From positions 12,574 through 76,573 of the forward strand of contig JBBROS010000017.1 of assembly GCA_038229135.1 (NCBI GenBank): a stretch of DNA of 64,000 bases, written 5' to 3'. This DNA comes from JBBROS01 sp038229135. Its GTDB lineage: Bacteria; Pseudomonadota; Alphaproteobacteria; Acetobacterales; Acetobacteraceae. Below are positions 51,615 through 59,563 of this stretch, in pieces; position 1 is the first letter of the stretch; each line of letters begins with the position of its first letter. Position numbers and translations under genes: made by a program. Under the pieces are notes generated by a model. That model had not been told where the DNA came from. It did no database searches and saw only the letters and a program-made list of their open reading frames with translations.

Positions 51615-54600
51615 ATGCCACACCCCCCCTCTCCCGACTCCGCCATCGCCCTCTGGATCGCGCGACGCGCTGCGGACGGGGACACGCTGTATATCGCCGA
51701 GACGGAGGCGCGGCTGGACCGGGTGGCGCGGGCGGCTTCCGTGTTCGCGCCCGGCGTGCAGGTTCTGACGGTGCCGCCTTGGGACGTGCTGCCGTATGAT
51801 CGGGCGGCACCATCGGCGGGGCTCGTGGGGCGGCGGGTGCAGGCGCTGTGTGCGTTGGCGGCTGGGTCGGACCGGCCGCGGCTGGTGCTGACGAGTGCGG
51901 ATGCGGTGCTGCAGCTTGTGCCGGCGCGCTCGGCCTGGGGCGATGCGGCGCTGGTGTTCGCGGAGGGGGATGCGCTCGACTTCGAGAGCGTGCGGCATCT
52001 CCTGGCCAAGCGGGGCTACCATCTGGACGAGCGGGTCGATGGGCCGGGCGAGGTGGCGTTCCGGGGGCATGTGATCGACATCTTCCCTGCGGGCGACGCT
52101 TCGCCGGTCCGGATTGCCATCGATCGGGGGCGGATCACCGGGTTGCACCGTTACGATGCGGCTACGCAGCGGTCCCTCGAGGCGCTCCCGAGCGTGTCCG
52201 TGCTGCCGGCGGTCGAGTTCCCGCTCGATCCGAACCACGCGAGCCTCGAGGAGGAGGCGGCGCCGCTCCCCTCGGGCCGGCTGGTGCCGTTGTTCGAGTA
52301 TTGCCGCGGGTTCGGGCTCGTCATGGATGCCGCGGCGCCGGCGCAGTGGGAGGCGCAGCGGGCGCTGGTGGAGGACGCCTATGACGGCTATCGCCGCCTG
52401 CGGGCGGCCGACCCGGACCCGCGGGGCGTGTTGCCCAAGCCGGGACTGCTGTACCTGTCGCTCCAGCAGATGCGGGTTGCCTGCGCCACCGCGGTGCCGC
52501 CCTCGCCGGAGGCAGCGCCCGAGCCGGCGGCCCGGCGCGTGGCGGAGCTCGTGCGGCGGGCCTCGGCGCATGAAGGACCGGTGATCATCGCGACGCCGGG
52601 TGCGCCGGAGCGGCTGGCCAAGAGCCTGGCCCGGCGCGGCCTGGCGGTTCGGGCGGCCGCATCGTGGGAGGAGGCGGCGTCGGGCGGCGTGGCCTGCCTC
52701 GAGCTCGACCTCGAGGAGGGGTTCGAGGCCGATGGCGTGCTGGTGCTGGCGGCAGGGCATCTGGTGCGGGCGCGGGTGGCATCGGCGCTGAACGCGGGCG
52801 ATGGCGCACCGCGACTTGGGGACGTGGTGGTGCACCTCGAGCATGGGGCGGCGCAGCTGACGGGGCTGAAGCGCGCGGGCGAGGAGGAGCGGGCGGCGTT
52901 GCACTTCGCGGACGGGGCGGAGCTGCTGATCGACCCGTGGGAGCTGGACCGGGTATGGCGTTATGGCGGGGAGGGCTCGCTGGACCGGATCGCGGGCGCG
53001 GCATGGCGGGCGAAGCGCTTGGTGGTGGAGGCGGAGATCGCGCATATGGCGCAGCGCCTGGCCGAGCAGGCGGCGGCGCGGGGGGCGGACACGGCGCCCG
53101 TGATGGGGCCGGACCAGTCCAGGCAGGGGCGCGGGGCCATGGACCGGCTGTCGCGGCGGTTCCCCTATGCGCTGTCCAGCGACCAGGCGGCGGCGAGCGA
53201 GGCGGTGCTCGAGGATTTGCGCCGGGGCGTGCCGATGAACCGGCTGGTGTGCGGCGACGTGGGGTTCGGCAAGACCGAGGTGGCGCTCCGGGCAGCCGCG
53301 GCTGCGGCGCTGGCGGGCTACCAGGTGGCGATCGTCGCGCCTACCACGGTGCTCGCGCGGCAGCACCTGGAGACGGTGCGGCGGCGGTTCGCGGGGACGG
53401 ACATCCGGGTCGAAGCGTTGATGGGCACCGGGCCGGAGGGCAAGGCGGTGAGGGCCGGGCTCGCGGATGGCAGCGTGGGCGTGGTGGTCGGCACGCAGGC
53501 GCTGGCGGCCGAGGGGCTGCGGTGGAAGCGGCTCGGGCTGGTGGTGGTGGATGAGGAGCAGCGGTTCGGCGAGGGGCAGAAGCAGTCGTTGCTGGGGCGG
53601 CGCGGGCCGGAGGGGGCGGTGCATGCGCTGGTGATGACGGCGACGCCCATCCCGCGGACCATGCAGATGGCGATGGTTGGGCTGCGCGACGTGAGCGTGA
53701 TCGCGACCGCGCCGGTGCGGCGGCAGCCGACGCGGACGCTGGTGGCGCCGTTCGACCCGGTGCTGGTGCGGGATGCGCTGCTGCGGGAGCGGTCGCGCGG
53801 CGGGCAGAGCTTCGTCGTGTGCCCGCACATCGTGGATTTGGCGCCGATGGCGGCGCTGCTGGCCCAGGAAGCGCCCAGGCTGCGGGTGGTCCAGGCGCAT
53901 GGACGGATGAAGGCCGAGGCGCTTGAGGCGGCCGTGGTGGGATTTGCGGGCGGCGAGGGCGATGTGCTGCTGGCGACGAACATCATCGAGGCCGGGCTCG
54001 ATATCTCGCGGGCGAACACGATGGTGGTGCTGCACTCGGACCGGTTCGGGCTCGCGCAACTGCACCAGATCCGAGGGCGGGTGGGCCGCGGCGGGCGTCG
54101 GGGGGTGGCGCTGCTGACCACGGACCCGGGGCGGACGCTGGCGGCCGGCACGATGGCTCGGCTGAAGGCGTTGGAGCGGTTGAGCAGCCTGGGGGCGGGC
54201 GTAGCCATCAGCGCGGCGGACCTCGACCACCGAGGCGCGGGGGAGCTGTTCGGGGACGTGCAGGCCGGGCACGTGTCGGCGCTGGGGACGGAGCTGTATC
54301 AGCATCTGCTGCTCCGGGCGGTGCGTGCGCTGCAGGGCGAGCCGCCGCCCCCGCCGCCGCCCGTGGTGCATGCGGAGCTGGCCGGGCGCATCCCGGAGGA
54401 TTACGTGCCGGAGCCGGATCTGCGGCTGTCATTGTATCGACGGCTTGCCCGGCTGTGCGAGGCGGGCGAGCTGGACGAGTTCGAGGCGGAGCTGCACGAC
54501 CGTTTCGGGGACTGGCCGGAACCGGTGGCAGCACTGCTCGCGGTGGCCCGGCTGCGCTGTTGGTGCAGCGGGCTGCACGTGGCCCGGCTCGACTCCGGGC

Positions 54601-54743
54601 CGCGCGGGGCGGCGCTGACGCCGATGAACGGCGGTGCGGCGGCGTTGGCCGCGCGGCTGGGGGGTGTGGAGCGGGAGGGGCGGGTGATCGTCCCCGTGGC
54701 CGGGGCCCCGGGAGAGCGGGCTCGGGCGTTGGTTGCGATGTAG
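51615..54743 (+). CDS. Mfd-like helicase (transcription-repair coupling factor family), short divergent form
   Basis: 1042 residues, about 100 shorter than typical Mfd. The order is right: UvrB-like N-terminal part (DRVARAASVFAPGVQVLTVP, WDVLPYDRAAP), an RNA-polymerase-interaction-like segment (LGDVVVHLEHGAAQLTGL), then the RecG-like motor with Walker A RLVCGDVGFGKTEVAL, DEEQ box VVVDEEQRFGEGQKQ, TATPIPRTMQM, motif V ATNIIEAGLDISRANTM and motif VI QIRGRVGRGGRRG. The C-terminal TRCF domain is present (PEPDLRLSLYRRLARL). The QRFG.HKE region and the RID are poorly conserved, so this may be a second, specialised Mfd paralogue. No obvious Shine-Dalgarno before ATG 51615. Confidence 0.85.
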   Translation: MPHPPSPDSAIALWIARRAADGDTLYIAETEARLDRVARAASVFAPGVQVLTVPPWDVLPYDRAAPSAGLVGRRVQALCALAAGSDRPRLVLTSADAVLQLVPARSAWGDAALVFAEGDALDFESVRHLLAKRGYHLDERVDGPGEVAFRGHVIDIFPAGDASPVRIAIDRGRITGLHRYDAATQRSLEALPSVSVLPAVEFPLDPNHASLEEEAAPLPSGRLVPLFEYCRGFGLVMDAAAPAQWEAQRALVEDAYDGYRRLRAADPDPRGVLPKPGLLYLSLQQMRVACATAVPPSPEAAPEPAARRVAELVRRASAHEGPVIIATPGAPERLAKSLARRGLAVRAAASWEEAASGGVACLELDLEEGFEADGVLVLAAGHLVRARVASALNAGDGAPRLGDVVVHLEHGAAQLTGLKRAGEEERAALHFADGAELLIDPWELDRVWRYGGEGSLDRIAGAAWRAKRLVVEAEIAHMAQRLAEQAAARGADTAPVMGPDQSRQGRGAMDRLSRRFPYALSSDQAAASEAVLEDLRRGVPMNRLVCGDVGFGKTEVALRAAAAAALAGYQVAIVAPTTVLARQHLETVRRRFAGTDIRVEALMGTGPEGKAVRAGLADGSVGVVVGTQALAAEGLRWKRLGLVVVDEEQRFGEGQKQSLLGRRGPEGAVHALVMTATPIPRTMQMAMVGLRDVSVIATAPVRRQPTRTLVAPFDPVLVRDALLRERSRGGQSFVVCPHIVDLAPMAALLAQEAPRLRVVQAHGRMKAEALEAAVVGFAGGEGDVLLATNIIEAGLDISRANTMVVLHSDRFGLAQLHQIRGRVGRGGRRGVALLTTDPGRTLAAGTMARLKALERLSSLGAGVAISAADLDHRGAGELFGDVQAGHVSALGTELYQHLLLRAVRALQGEPPPPPPPVVHAELAGRIPEDYVPEPDLRLSLYRRLARLCEAGELDEFEAELHDRFGDWPEPVAALLAVARLRCWCSGLHVARLDSGPRGAALTPMNGGAAALAARLGGVEREGRVIVPVAGAPGERARALVAM

Positions 54744-54778
54744 TTGGCGGCTTCGATCGTCTCGCGTTCGTCGTGAAC

Positions 54779-54868
54779 CGTCAGCGCGAGCGCAGCGTGG
54801 CGATCCAGGGCCGCACGGAGCAGGTCAGGCGGCCCCTGGATCGCCACGCCTTCGGCTCGCGAGGACGA
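54779..54868. repeat. long imperfect inverted repeat (dispersed intergenic element)
   Basis: Two arms of about 36 bp pair nearly perfectly around the loop 54815-54828. The left arm core is AGCGTGGCGATCCAGGG and the right arm carries its complement CCCCTGGATCGCCACG. It lies between the Mfd-like gene and the convergent isochorismatase gene. The left arm shares more than 20 identical bases with 10082-10118. Resembles REP/BIME-like elements of alphaproteobacteria. Confidence 0.8.
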
Positions 54869-54884
54869 TAAGTAAGAGAGCGGC

Positions 54885-55409
54885 TCACTTCAGAAGCGCC
54901 AGCACCTCCCGGAACTTCGGATGCGTGGCGGTCCCCAGCCACTCGAACAGGACCATCTCGCTCGTCACGATCTCCGCCCCGTGGCGCTCCAGGCGGCGGA
55001 GGGCGGTGGTGTGGCTGAGGGTGGTGCGGCTGCCCACGGCGTCGGCCACGACGAACACCTGGCGGCCGGCCTCCAGCAGGCCGAGGGCGGTTTGCAGGAC
55101 GCAGACATGGGCTTCGGCGCCGGCGAGCACCATGCAGGGGCGGTCCGGCAGGCGGGCCAGGCCGCCGTCGCGGCAGGCGTCGAAGCTCGTCTTGGCGATG
55201 GGGGCGGGGCCTTCGAGGCCGGGGACGGTGGGGCCGAGGCCGGCGGGGTTCTGCTCGGTGATCGCCACCGACACGTCCAGCAGAGCCGCCGCGCGGAGCA
55301 GGCGCCGGGTGGCGGCGAGCACGGCGGGGCCGCCCTCGATGGCAGGCATGAGCCTTGCCTGCAGGTCGATGACCAGCAAGGCCGAGCGGGCCGCCTCGAT
55401 CGTTCGCAT
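54885..55409 (-). CDS. isochorismatase-family cysteine hydrolase
   Basis: 174 residues. The catalytic triad is visible: Asp in ALLVIDLQARLMPAIEG, Lys in PIAKTSFDAC, and Cys in AGAEAHVCVLQTALGLLE. GRQVFVVADAVGSRTTLSH is the family end motif. Members hydrolyse isochorismate, nicotinamide or related amides; small single-domain forms like this are usually of unknown substrate (YcaC-like). I chose the ATG giving MRTIEAARSALLV. Divergent from prpE. Confidence 0.87.
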   Translation of the reverse strand: MRTIEAARSALLVIDLQARLMPAIEGGPAVLAATRRLLRAAALLDVSVAITEQNPAGLGPTVPGLEGPAPIAKTSFDACRDGGLARLPDRPCMVLAGAEAHVCVLQTALGLLEAGRQVFVVADAVGSRTTLSHTTALRRLERHGAEIVTSEMVLFEWLGTATHPKFREVLALLK

Positions 55410-55476
55410 CGCGGCCTCCTCGTGGTGCGGGCGCGCAAGCTGCCGTATGGAGGAGCACAAGAGCAAGGGGGGCCGG

Positions 55477-57384
55477 ATGGACCAGCACGGGAGCCGCTAC
55501 GGGGCGGTCTATGCGCAGTGGCGGGCGGACCCTGGGGCGTTCTGGCTCGACCAGGCGCGTGCCGTCGATTGGGTCGAGCCGCCGCGCCTCGCGTTCGACC
55601 CGGCGCAGGGGCCGTATGGAAGCTGGTTCCCGGATGCCACGTGCAACACCTGCTGGAACGTGCTGGACCGCCACGTGCAGGCGGGCCATGGCAGCCGGAT
55701 CGCCGTGATCCACGACAGCCCGGTGACGGGTAGCAAGCGCACGCTGACCTATGCCGCCATGCTCGAGGAGGTGCAGGCGGCGGCGCTGGCGCTGCAGGCC
55801 GTGGGCGTGGGCAAGGGCGACCGCGTGATCATCTACATGCCCATGATCCCGGAGGCGCTCGTCGCCATGTTCGCCTGCGCGCGGCTGGGGGCGGTGCATT
55901 CGGTGGTGTTCGGGGGGTTCGCCGCGCGGGAGCTGGCGACGCGGATCGACGATGCCGAGCCCGTGGCCGTGGTGACGGCCAGCTGCGGGATCGAGCCCTC
56001 GCGCGTGGTGGCCTACAAGCCGCTGCTGGACGAGGCGATCGGGCTGGCGGCGCACAAGCCGGCCGCCTGCCTCGTGGTGCAGCGGCCGCAGCTCGAGGCG
56101 GCGCTGACGCCGGGGCGGGACCAGGACTGGGCGGCGGCGCTGGGCGCGCAGCGGGGCCGGGCCTGCCCGTGCACTCCGGTGGCGGCCACGGACCCGCTCT
56201 ACATCCTGTATACCTCTGGCACGACCGGGAAGCCGAAGGGCGTGGTGCGGGACAATGGCGGGCACCTGGTGGCGCTGGCCTGGAGCATCGGCGCCATCTT
56301 CGGCATCGGGCCAGGCCAGGTGATATGGACGGCGTCGGACGTGGGCTGGGTGGTGGGGCACACCTACATCGTCTATGCGCCGCTGCTCGTGGGCGCGACC
56401 ACGGTGCTGTACGAGGGCAAGCCGGTGGGCACGCCGGATGCGGGGGCGTTCTGGCGGGTGTGCGCCGAACATCGCGTCACGGTGCTGTTCACGGCGCCGA
56501 CCGCGCTGCGGGCCATCCGCAAGGCGGACGCGGAGGCGGCGCTGATGGCGGGGCATGACCTGTCGGCGCTCGAGGCGCTCTACCTGGCGGGCGAGCGGGC
56601 GGACCCGGAGACGCTGCGCTGGGCGCAGGGCATCCTCGGCCTGCCGGTGATCGACCATTGGTGGCAGACGGAGAGCGGCTGGCCGATCGCGGCGAACCCG
56701 CGGGGGCTGGGGCTGCTGCCGTTCCGCGCCGGGTCGCCCACGGCGCCGATGCCCGGGTTCGACCCGGCGGTGCTCGATGCGTCGGGCAGGGCCGTTGCGG
56801 CGGGGGAGATGGGCACCATCGCGCTGCGCCTGCCGCTGCCGCCGGGGGCTGCGCCGACGTTGTGGCGGGCGGATGAGCGGTTCCGGACTGCGTATCTGGA
56901 CGAGTTCCCGGGCTGGTATTCGACGTCGGATGCCGGGTTCATCGATTCGGACGGCTATCTGTTCGTGATGGGGCGGACGGACGACGTGATCAACGTGGCC
57001 GGCCATCGGCTGAGCACCGGGGCGCTCGAGGAGGCGGTGGCGCTGCATCCGGACGTGGCGGAGTGCGCCGTGATCGGGGTGGCGGACGCGCTGAAGGGGG
57101 AGGTGCCGTGCGCCTTCGTGGTGCTGAAGGATGGCGGGGCCGGCTCCGCACTGGGCAGGCCCGAGGCGGAGGTGGCGGCCGAGGTGGTGCGGGTGGTGCG
57201 GGACGCGATCGGGCCTGTGGCGGCGCTGCAGCGGGTGCACGTGGTGGAACGGCTGCCCAAGACGAGGTCTGGCAAGATCCTGCGCGGCATCATGAAGCGC
57301 ATCGTCCAGGCCGAGCCCTACGTGTCGCCGCCCACCATCGAGGACCCGGCGGCGCTGGACGTGATTGCGCGAGCCGTCAGGTGA
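55477..57384 (+). CDS. prpE: propionate--CoA ligase-type acyl-CoA synthetase
   Basis: 635 residues in the ACS/PrpE branch: AWDEPP-like RAVDWVEPPRLAFD, CNTCWNVLDRHVQAG, YILYTSGTTGKPKGVVRDNG (ATP-binding P-loop), TASDVGWVVGHTYIVYAPLL, DHWWQTESGWPIAANP, and YSTSDAGFIDSDGYLFVMGR with the C-terminal catalytic Lys in LPKTRSGKILRGIMK. It activates short acyl chains (propionate or similar) to CoA thioesters. DNGGHLVALAWSI is the PrpE variant segment. The ATG at 55477 follows GGGGGG at good distance; an earlier ATG (55447) would add ten residues. The stop overlaps the next gene's GTG. Confidence 0.9.
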   Translation: MDQHGSRYGAVYAQWRADPGAFWLDQARAVDWVEPPRLAFDPAQGPYGSWFPDATCNTCWNVLDRHVQAGHGSRIAVIHDSPVTGSKRTLTYAAMLEEVQAAALALQAVGVGKGDRVIIYMPMIPEALVAMFACARLGAVHSVVFGGFAARELATRIDDAEPVAVVTASCGIEPSRVVAYKPLLDEAIGLAAHKPAACLVVQRPQLEAALTPGRDQDWAAALGAQRGRACPCTPVAATDPLYILYTSGTTGKPKGVVRDNGGHLVALAWSIGAIFGIGPGQVIWTASDVGWVVGHTYIVYAPLLVGATTVLYEGKPVGTPDAGAFWRVCAEHRVTVLFTAPTALRAIRKADAEAALMAGHDLSALEALYLAGERADPETLRWAQGILGLPVIDHWWQTESGWPIAANPRGLGLLPFRAGSPTAPMPGFDPAVLDASGRAVAAGEMGTIALRLPLPPGAAPTLWRADERFRTAYLDEFPGWYSTSDAGFIDSDGYLFVMGRTDDVINVAGHRLSTGALEEAVALHPDVAECAVIGVADALKGEVPCAFVVLKDGGAGSALGRPEAEVAAEVVRVVRDAIGPVAALQRVHVVERLPKTRSGKILRGIMKRIVQAEPYVSPPTIEDPAALDVIARAVR

Positions 57385-58586
57385 GGCGCCTTGCAACGCT
57401 GCTGCTCGCGCTGTGGGTGGGGGGCTGCGCGGTGGCGCGGTTCGACGTGCCTGGGGCGGCCGACGAGGCGGCGTATCGCGGGGAGCACGGCTACTACGCT
57501 GAATACTGCGCCCTGACGCAGATCCTGAAGAAGCCTGGCTTCGGGGCGGACATCAGGGGCCAGGTGGGCGGGCATGCCGTGTTCTACCTCAACGGCGCCT
57601 GCCGGGAGCCGGGCTACCCGGTGTTGCGCGTGTGCTCCCCGGAGGACGGCGTGGGCCTGTCGATGAACGCGCATTTCCGCAACGCGAAATGGGTGGCGAC
57701 GCCGGGGCGGGATTTCTTCTTCGCCGGCGAGGTGCGGAGGGCAGTGACGCACGAGGCGTATCGGGCGGTGCAGCGGGAGGCGCAGGCGCGGGGCATATAT
57801 GATGGAGTGGTGTTCCACGACGAGGTGTTCGACGCCATGCCGGCCGGCTGGGCCGTGCGGGACTGGATGTACGAGATGTCCGTCGCCACCGATTACGGCA
57901 TCGCGCTCGGCCGCGGGCGCTACTGCGCGCGGGTTCCCGTGACGCCCGGGCAAATGGCGCAGATGGTGGCGTTCCTGAACGAGCAGAACGCGCCCTATCG
58001 GGCCGGGGCGCCGTTCCGCTGGAGCGTGTTCCAGGACAACTGCATCCACCTGGCGCACAATGCGCTCGCGGCGGCCGGGCTGTGGGCGCCATGGCGGACG
58101 CACCGGCCGTTGCCCATCGCGGTGCTGGACTTCCCGGTACCGAAGAACGAGTTCGTGAACCTCATGCGGCGCACGAACGACGAGTGGCTGGCGGACCCTG
58201 GCGCGGTGTATGCGGACGTGCCGGCGCGGCGGATGCTGCTGGAGCACGGGCGGTTGCCGGCCTGGCCCGGCGCGTTGGCCGAAGCGCAGGGGGCGCTGAC
58301 GCCGAACGACGTGTACGACACCGGCCTCTCGCTGATCTTCTATGACGAGCCGCTTCTGGGGCGATACCAGCCGCGGTTCGACCGCATCTTCGAGGAGGCG
58401 CGCTACCTGGAGTCCGGGGCCAACCGGGCCTGGTTCGCGGCGCGGGCGGCGCAGGCGCAGCGGGCCATGCGGCCGCTGGATTGGTGGCTGGCGCGGGAGC
58501 CTTATCGGAGCGACCCGGCGGGGTTCAGCCTCGTGTACGAGAGGTATCGGGCGGCGCTGGCCGCAGCATCCGGCGCACGCCCCTGA
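57381..58586 (+). CDS. unusual lipoprotein with possible permuted papain-like residues
   Basis: 401 residues. The GTG start overlaps the prpE stop. RRLATLLLALWVGGCAVARF ends in a clear lipobox (VGGC), so the mature protein is membrane-attached outside the cytoplasm. Two conserved-looking elements stand out: GQVGGHAVFYLNG near residue 60 and FQDNCIHLAHNALAAAGLW near residue 220. A His preceding a Cys in GH...NC order is what circularly permuted NlpC/P60-like (LRAT/DUF4105-type) proteins show, but I cannot prove homology. The 3' end overlaps the convergent membrane-protein gene by 62 bp. Confidence 0.6.
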   Translation: MRRLATLLLALWVGGCAVARFDVPGAADEAAYRGEHGYYAEYCALTQILKKPGFGADIRGQVGGHAVFYLNGACREPGYPVLRVCSPEDGVGLSMNAHFRNAKWVATPGRDFFFAGEVRRAVTHEAYRAVQREAQARGIYDGVVFHDEVFDAMPAGWAVRDWMYEMSVATDYGIALGRGRYCARVPVTPGQMAQMVAFLNEQNAPYRAGAPFRWSVFQDNCIHLAHNALAAAGLWAPWRTHRPLPIAVLDFPVPKNEFVNLMRRTNDEWLADPGAVYADVPARRMLLEHGRLPAWPGALAEAQGALTPNDVYDTGLSLIFYDEPLLGRYQPRFDRIFEEARYLESGANRAWFAARAAQAQRAMRPLDWWLAREPYRSDPAGFSLVYERYRAALAAASGARP

Positions 58587-59166
58587 CCGTGTCGGCCAGG
58601 CCCGTTGCGCGCCCGGGGAAGCGGTGGTGGCGCAGGGCGAGTTCGCCCAGGGCGACCAGGGCCAGCGGTGCGGTGTGCCAGCCATGGACGAAGGCCGGCC
58701 ATGCATCGGGGCGGGTGAGCTTCAGGACGGCGGAGATGGCGAGCTCCAAGGCGAAGACCCCGCACCAGAGCCACGTGACGCCGCCCGTGTAACGCTCCAT
58801 GGATGGGCCGAACGACGGGTTGACTTGGCGGGCGACGCTGGTGACCAGCGCCTCGCGCCCGGGGCCGAGGGATCGGGCGAAGTAGAAGAGCAGCATGCCA
58901 TACAACAAAGCGTGAAACGCTCCGGCGTGGGCGAGCAGTCCGGCGGCGGCCGAGTGCATGGCGCCGAGGGCAGTGGCGGCTGCGAGCCAGGCTGCGGCCA
59001 GCCAGCCAGCGCCTGGCGCCCCGCCTGCGGTTGCAAGCACGCCCACGCAAGCGGCCTGGACGAATGCCGCCGCGAGCCCGGCCCCTTCCCCACCCAGGTG
59101 CACGGCCAGCACGACCGCGAACGGCGTCGCGAACGCCAGGGCCAATACGCGCGTTAAACGACGCAT
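58525..59166 (-). CDS. COG4648-like membrane protein of aryl-polyene-type clusters
   Basis: 213 residues with at least four hydrophobic segments (LALAFATPFAVVLAVHLGGE; ALLYGMLLFYFARSLGPGRE; TWLWCGVFALELAISAVL). GREALVTSVARQVNPSFGPS and MERYTGGVTWLWCG match the unnamed membrane protein regularly found in aryl-polyene and related lipid clusters. Function unknown. It is divergent from the acyl carrier protein gene, sharing a 61-bp promoter region, which supports membership of the cluster. Its tail overlaps the lipoprotein gene on the other strand. Confidence 0.7.
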   Translation of the reverse strand: MRRLTRVLALAFATPFAVVLAVHLGGEGAGLAAAFVQAACVGVLATAGGAPGAGWLAAAWLAAATALGAMHSAAAGLLAHAGAFHALLYGMLLFYFARSLGPGREALVTSVARQVNPSFGPSMERYTGGVTWLWCGVFALELAISAVLKLTRPDAWPAFVHGWHTAPLALVALGELALRHHRFPGRATGLADTVRGVRRMLRPAPPDTSRTRG

Positions 59167-59227
59167 CCGTTTCCCTCCACTTTGCAGCGCCGAACGTGCT
59201 TCGCTATGATCCAGCTCGGGAGACGCC

Positions 59228-59560
59228 GTGACAGATTTTCATCTCGACCATCCGACCGAACTCGACACCGCTCCGGCTGCATCGCACGCCGATCCGGCGT
59301 TGCAAACCGGGCCAGAGCGGGCCTTGGCCGCGCTTATCGTCGGTGCACTGCAGCTCGAGGTCGCGCCCGAGGCGATCGGGCCCGAGGCTCGGCTGTTCGG
59401 GGAAGGGCTGGAGCTCGACAGCATCGACGCGCTGGAGCTGGCGCTGGCGATCAGCCGGGCGCACGGGTTCGAGCTGCGGTCGGACGATGAGCGGAACAAG
59501 CGCATCTTTGCCTCGTTGCGGAGCCTGTCCGCGCATGTCGAGGCGCACCGGACCCGCTGA
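59228..59560 (+). CDS. acyl carrier protein
   Basis: 110 residues with an N-terminal extension of about 35 residues. The phosphopantetheine Ser is in GLELDSIDALELALAIS. The C-terminal helix ERNKRIFASLRSLSAHVEAH matches aryl-polyene-type ACPs rather than FabD-associated AcpP. GTG start with GGGAGACGCC upstream. First rightward gene of the cluster, 3 bp before the AMP ligase. Confidence 0.88.
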   Translation: MTDFHLDHPTELDTAPAASHADPALQTGPERALAALIVGALQLEVAPEAIGPEARLFGEGLELDSIDALELALAISRAHGFELRSDDERNKRIFASLRSLSAHVEAHRTR

Positions 59561-59563
59561 GCG

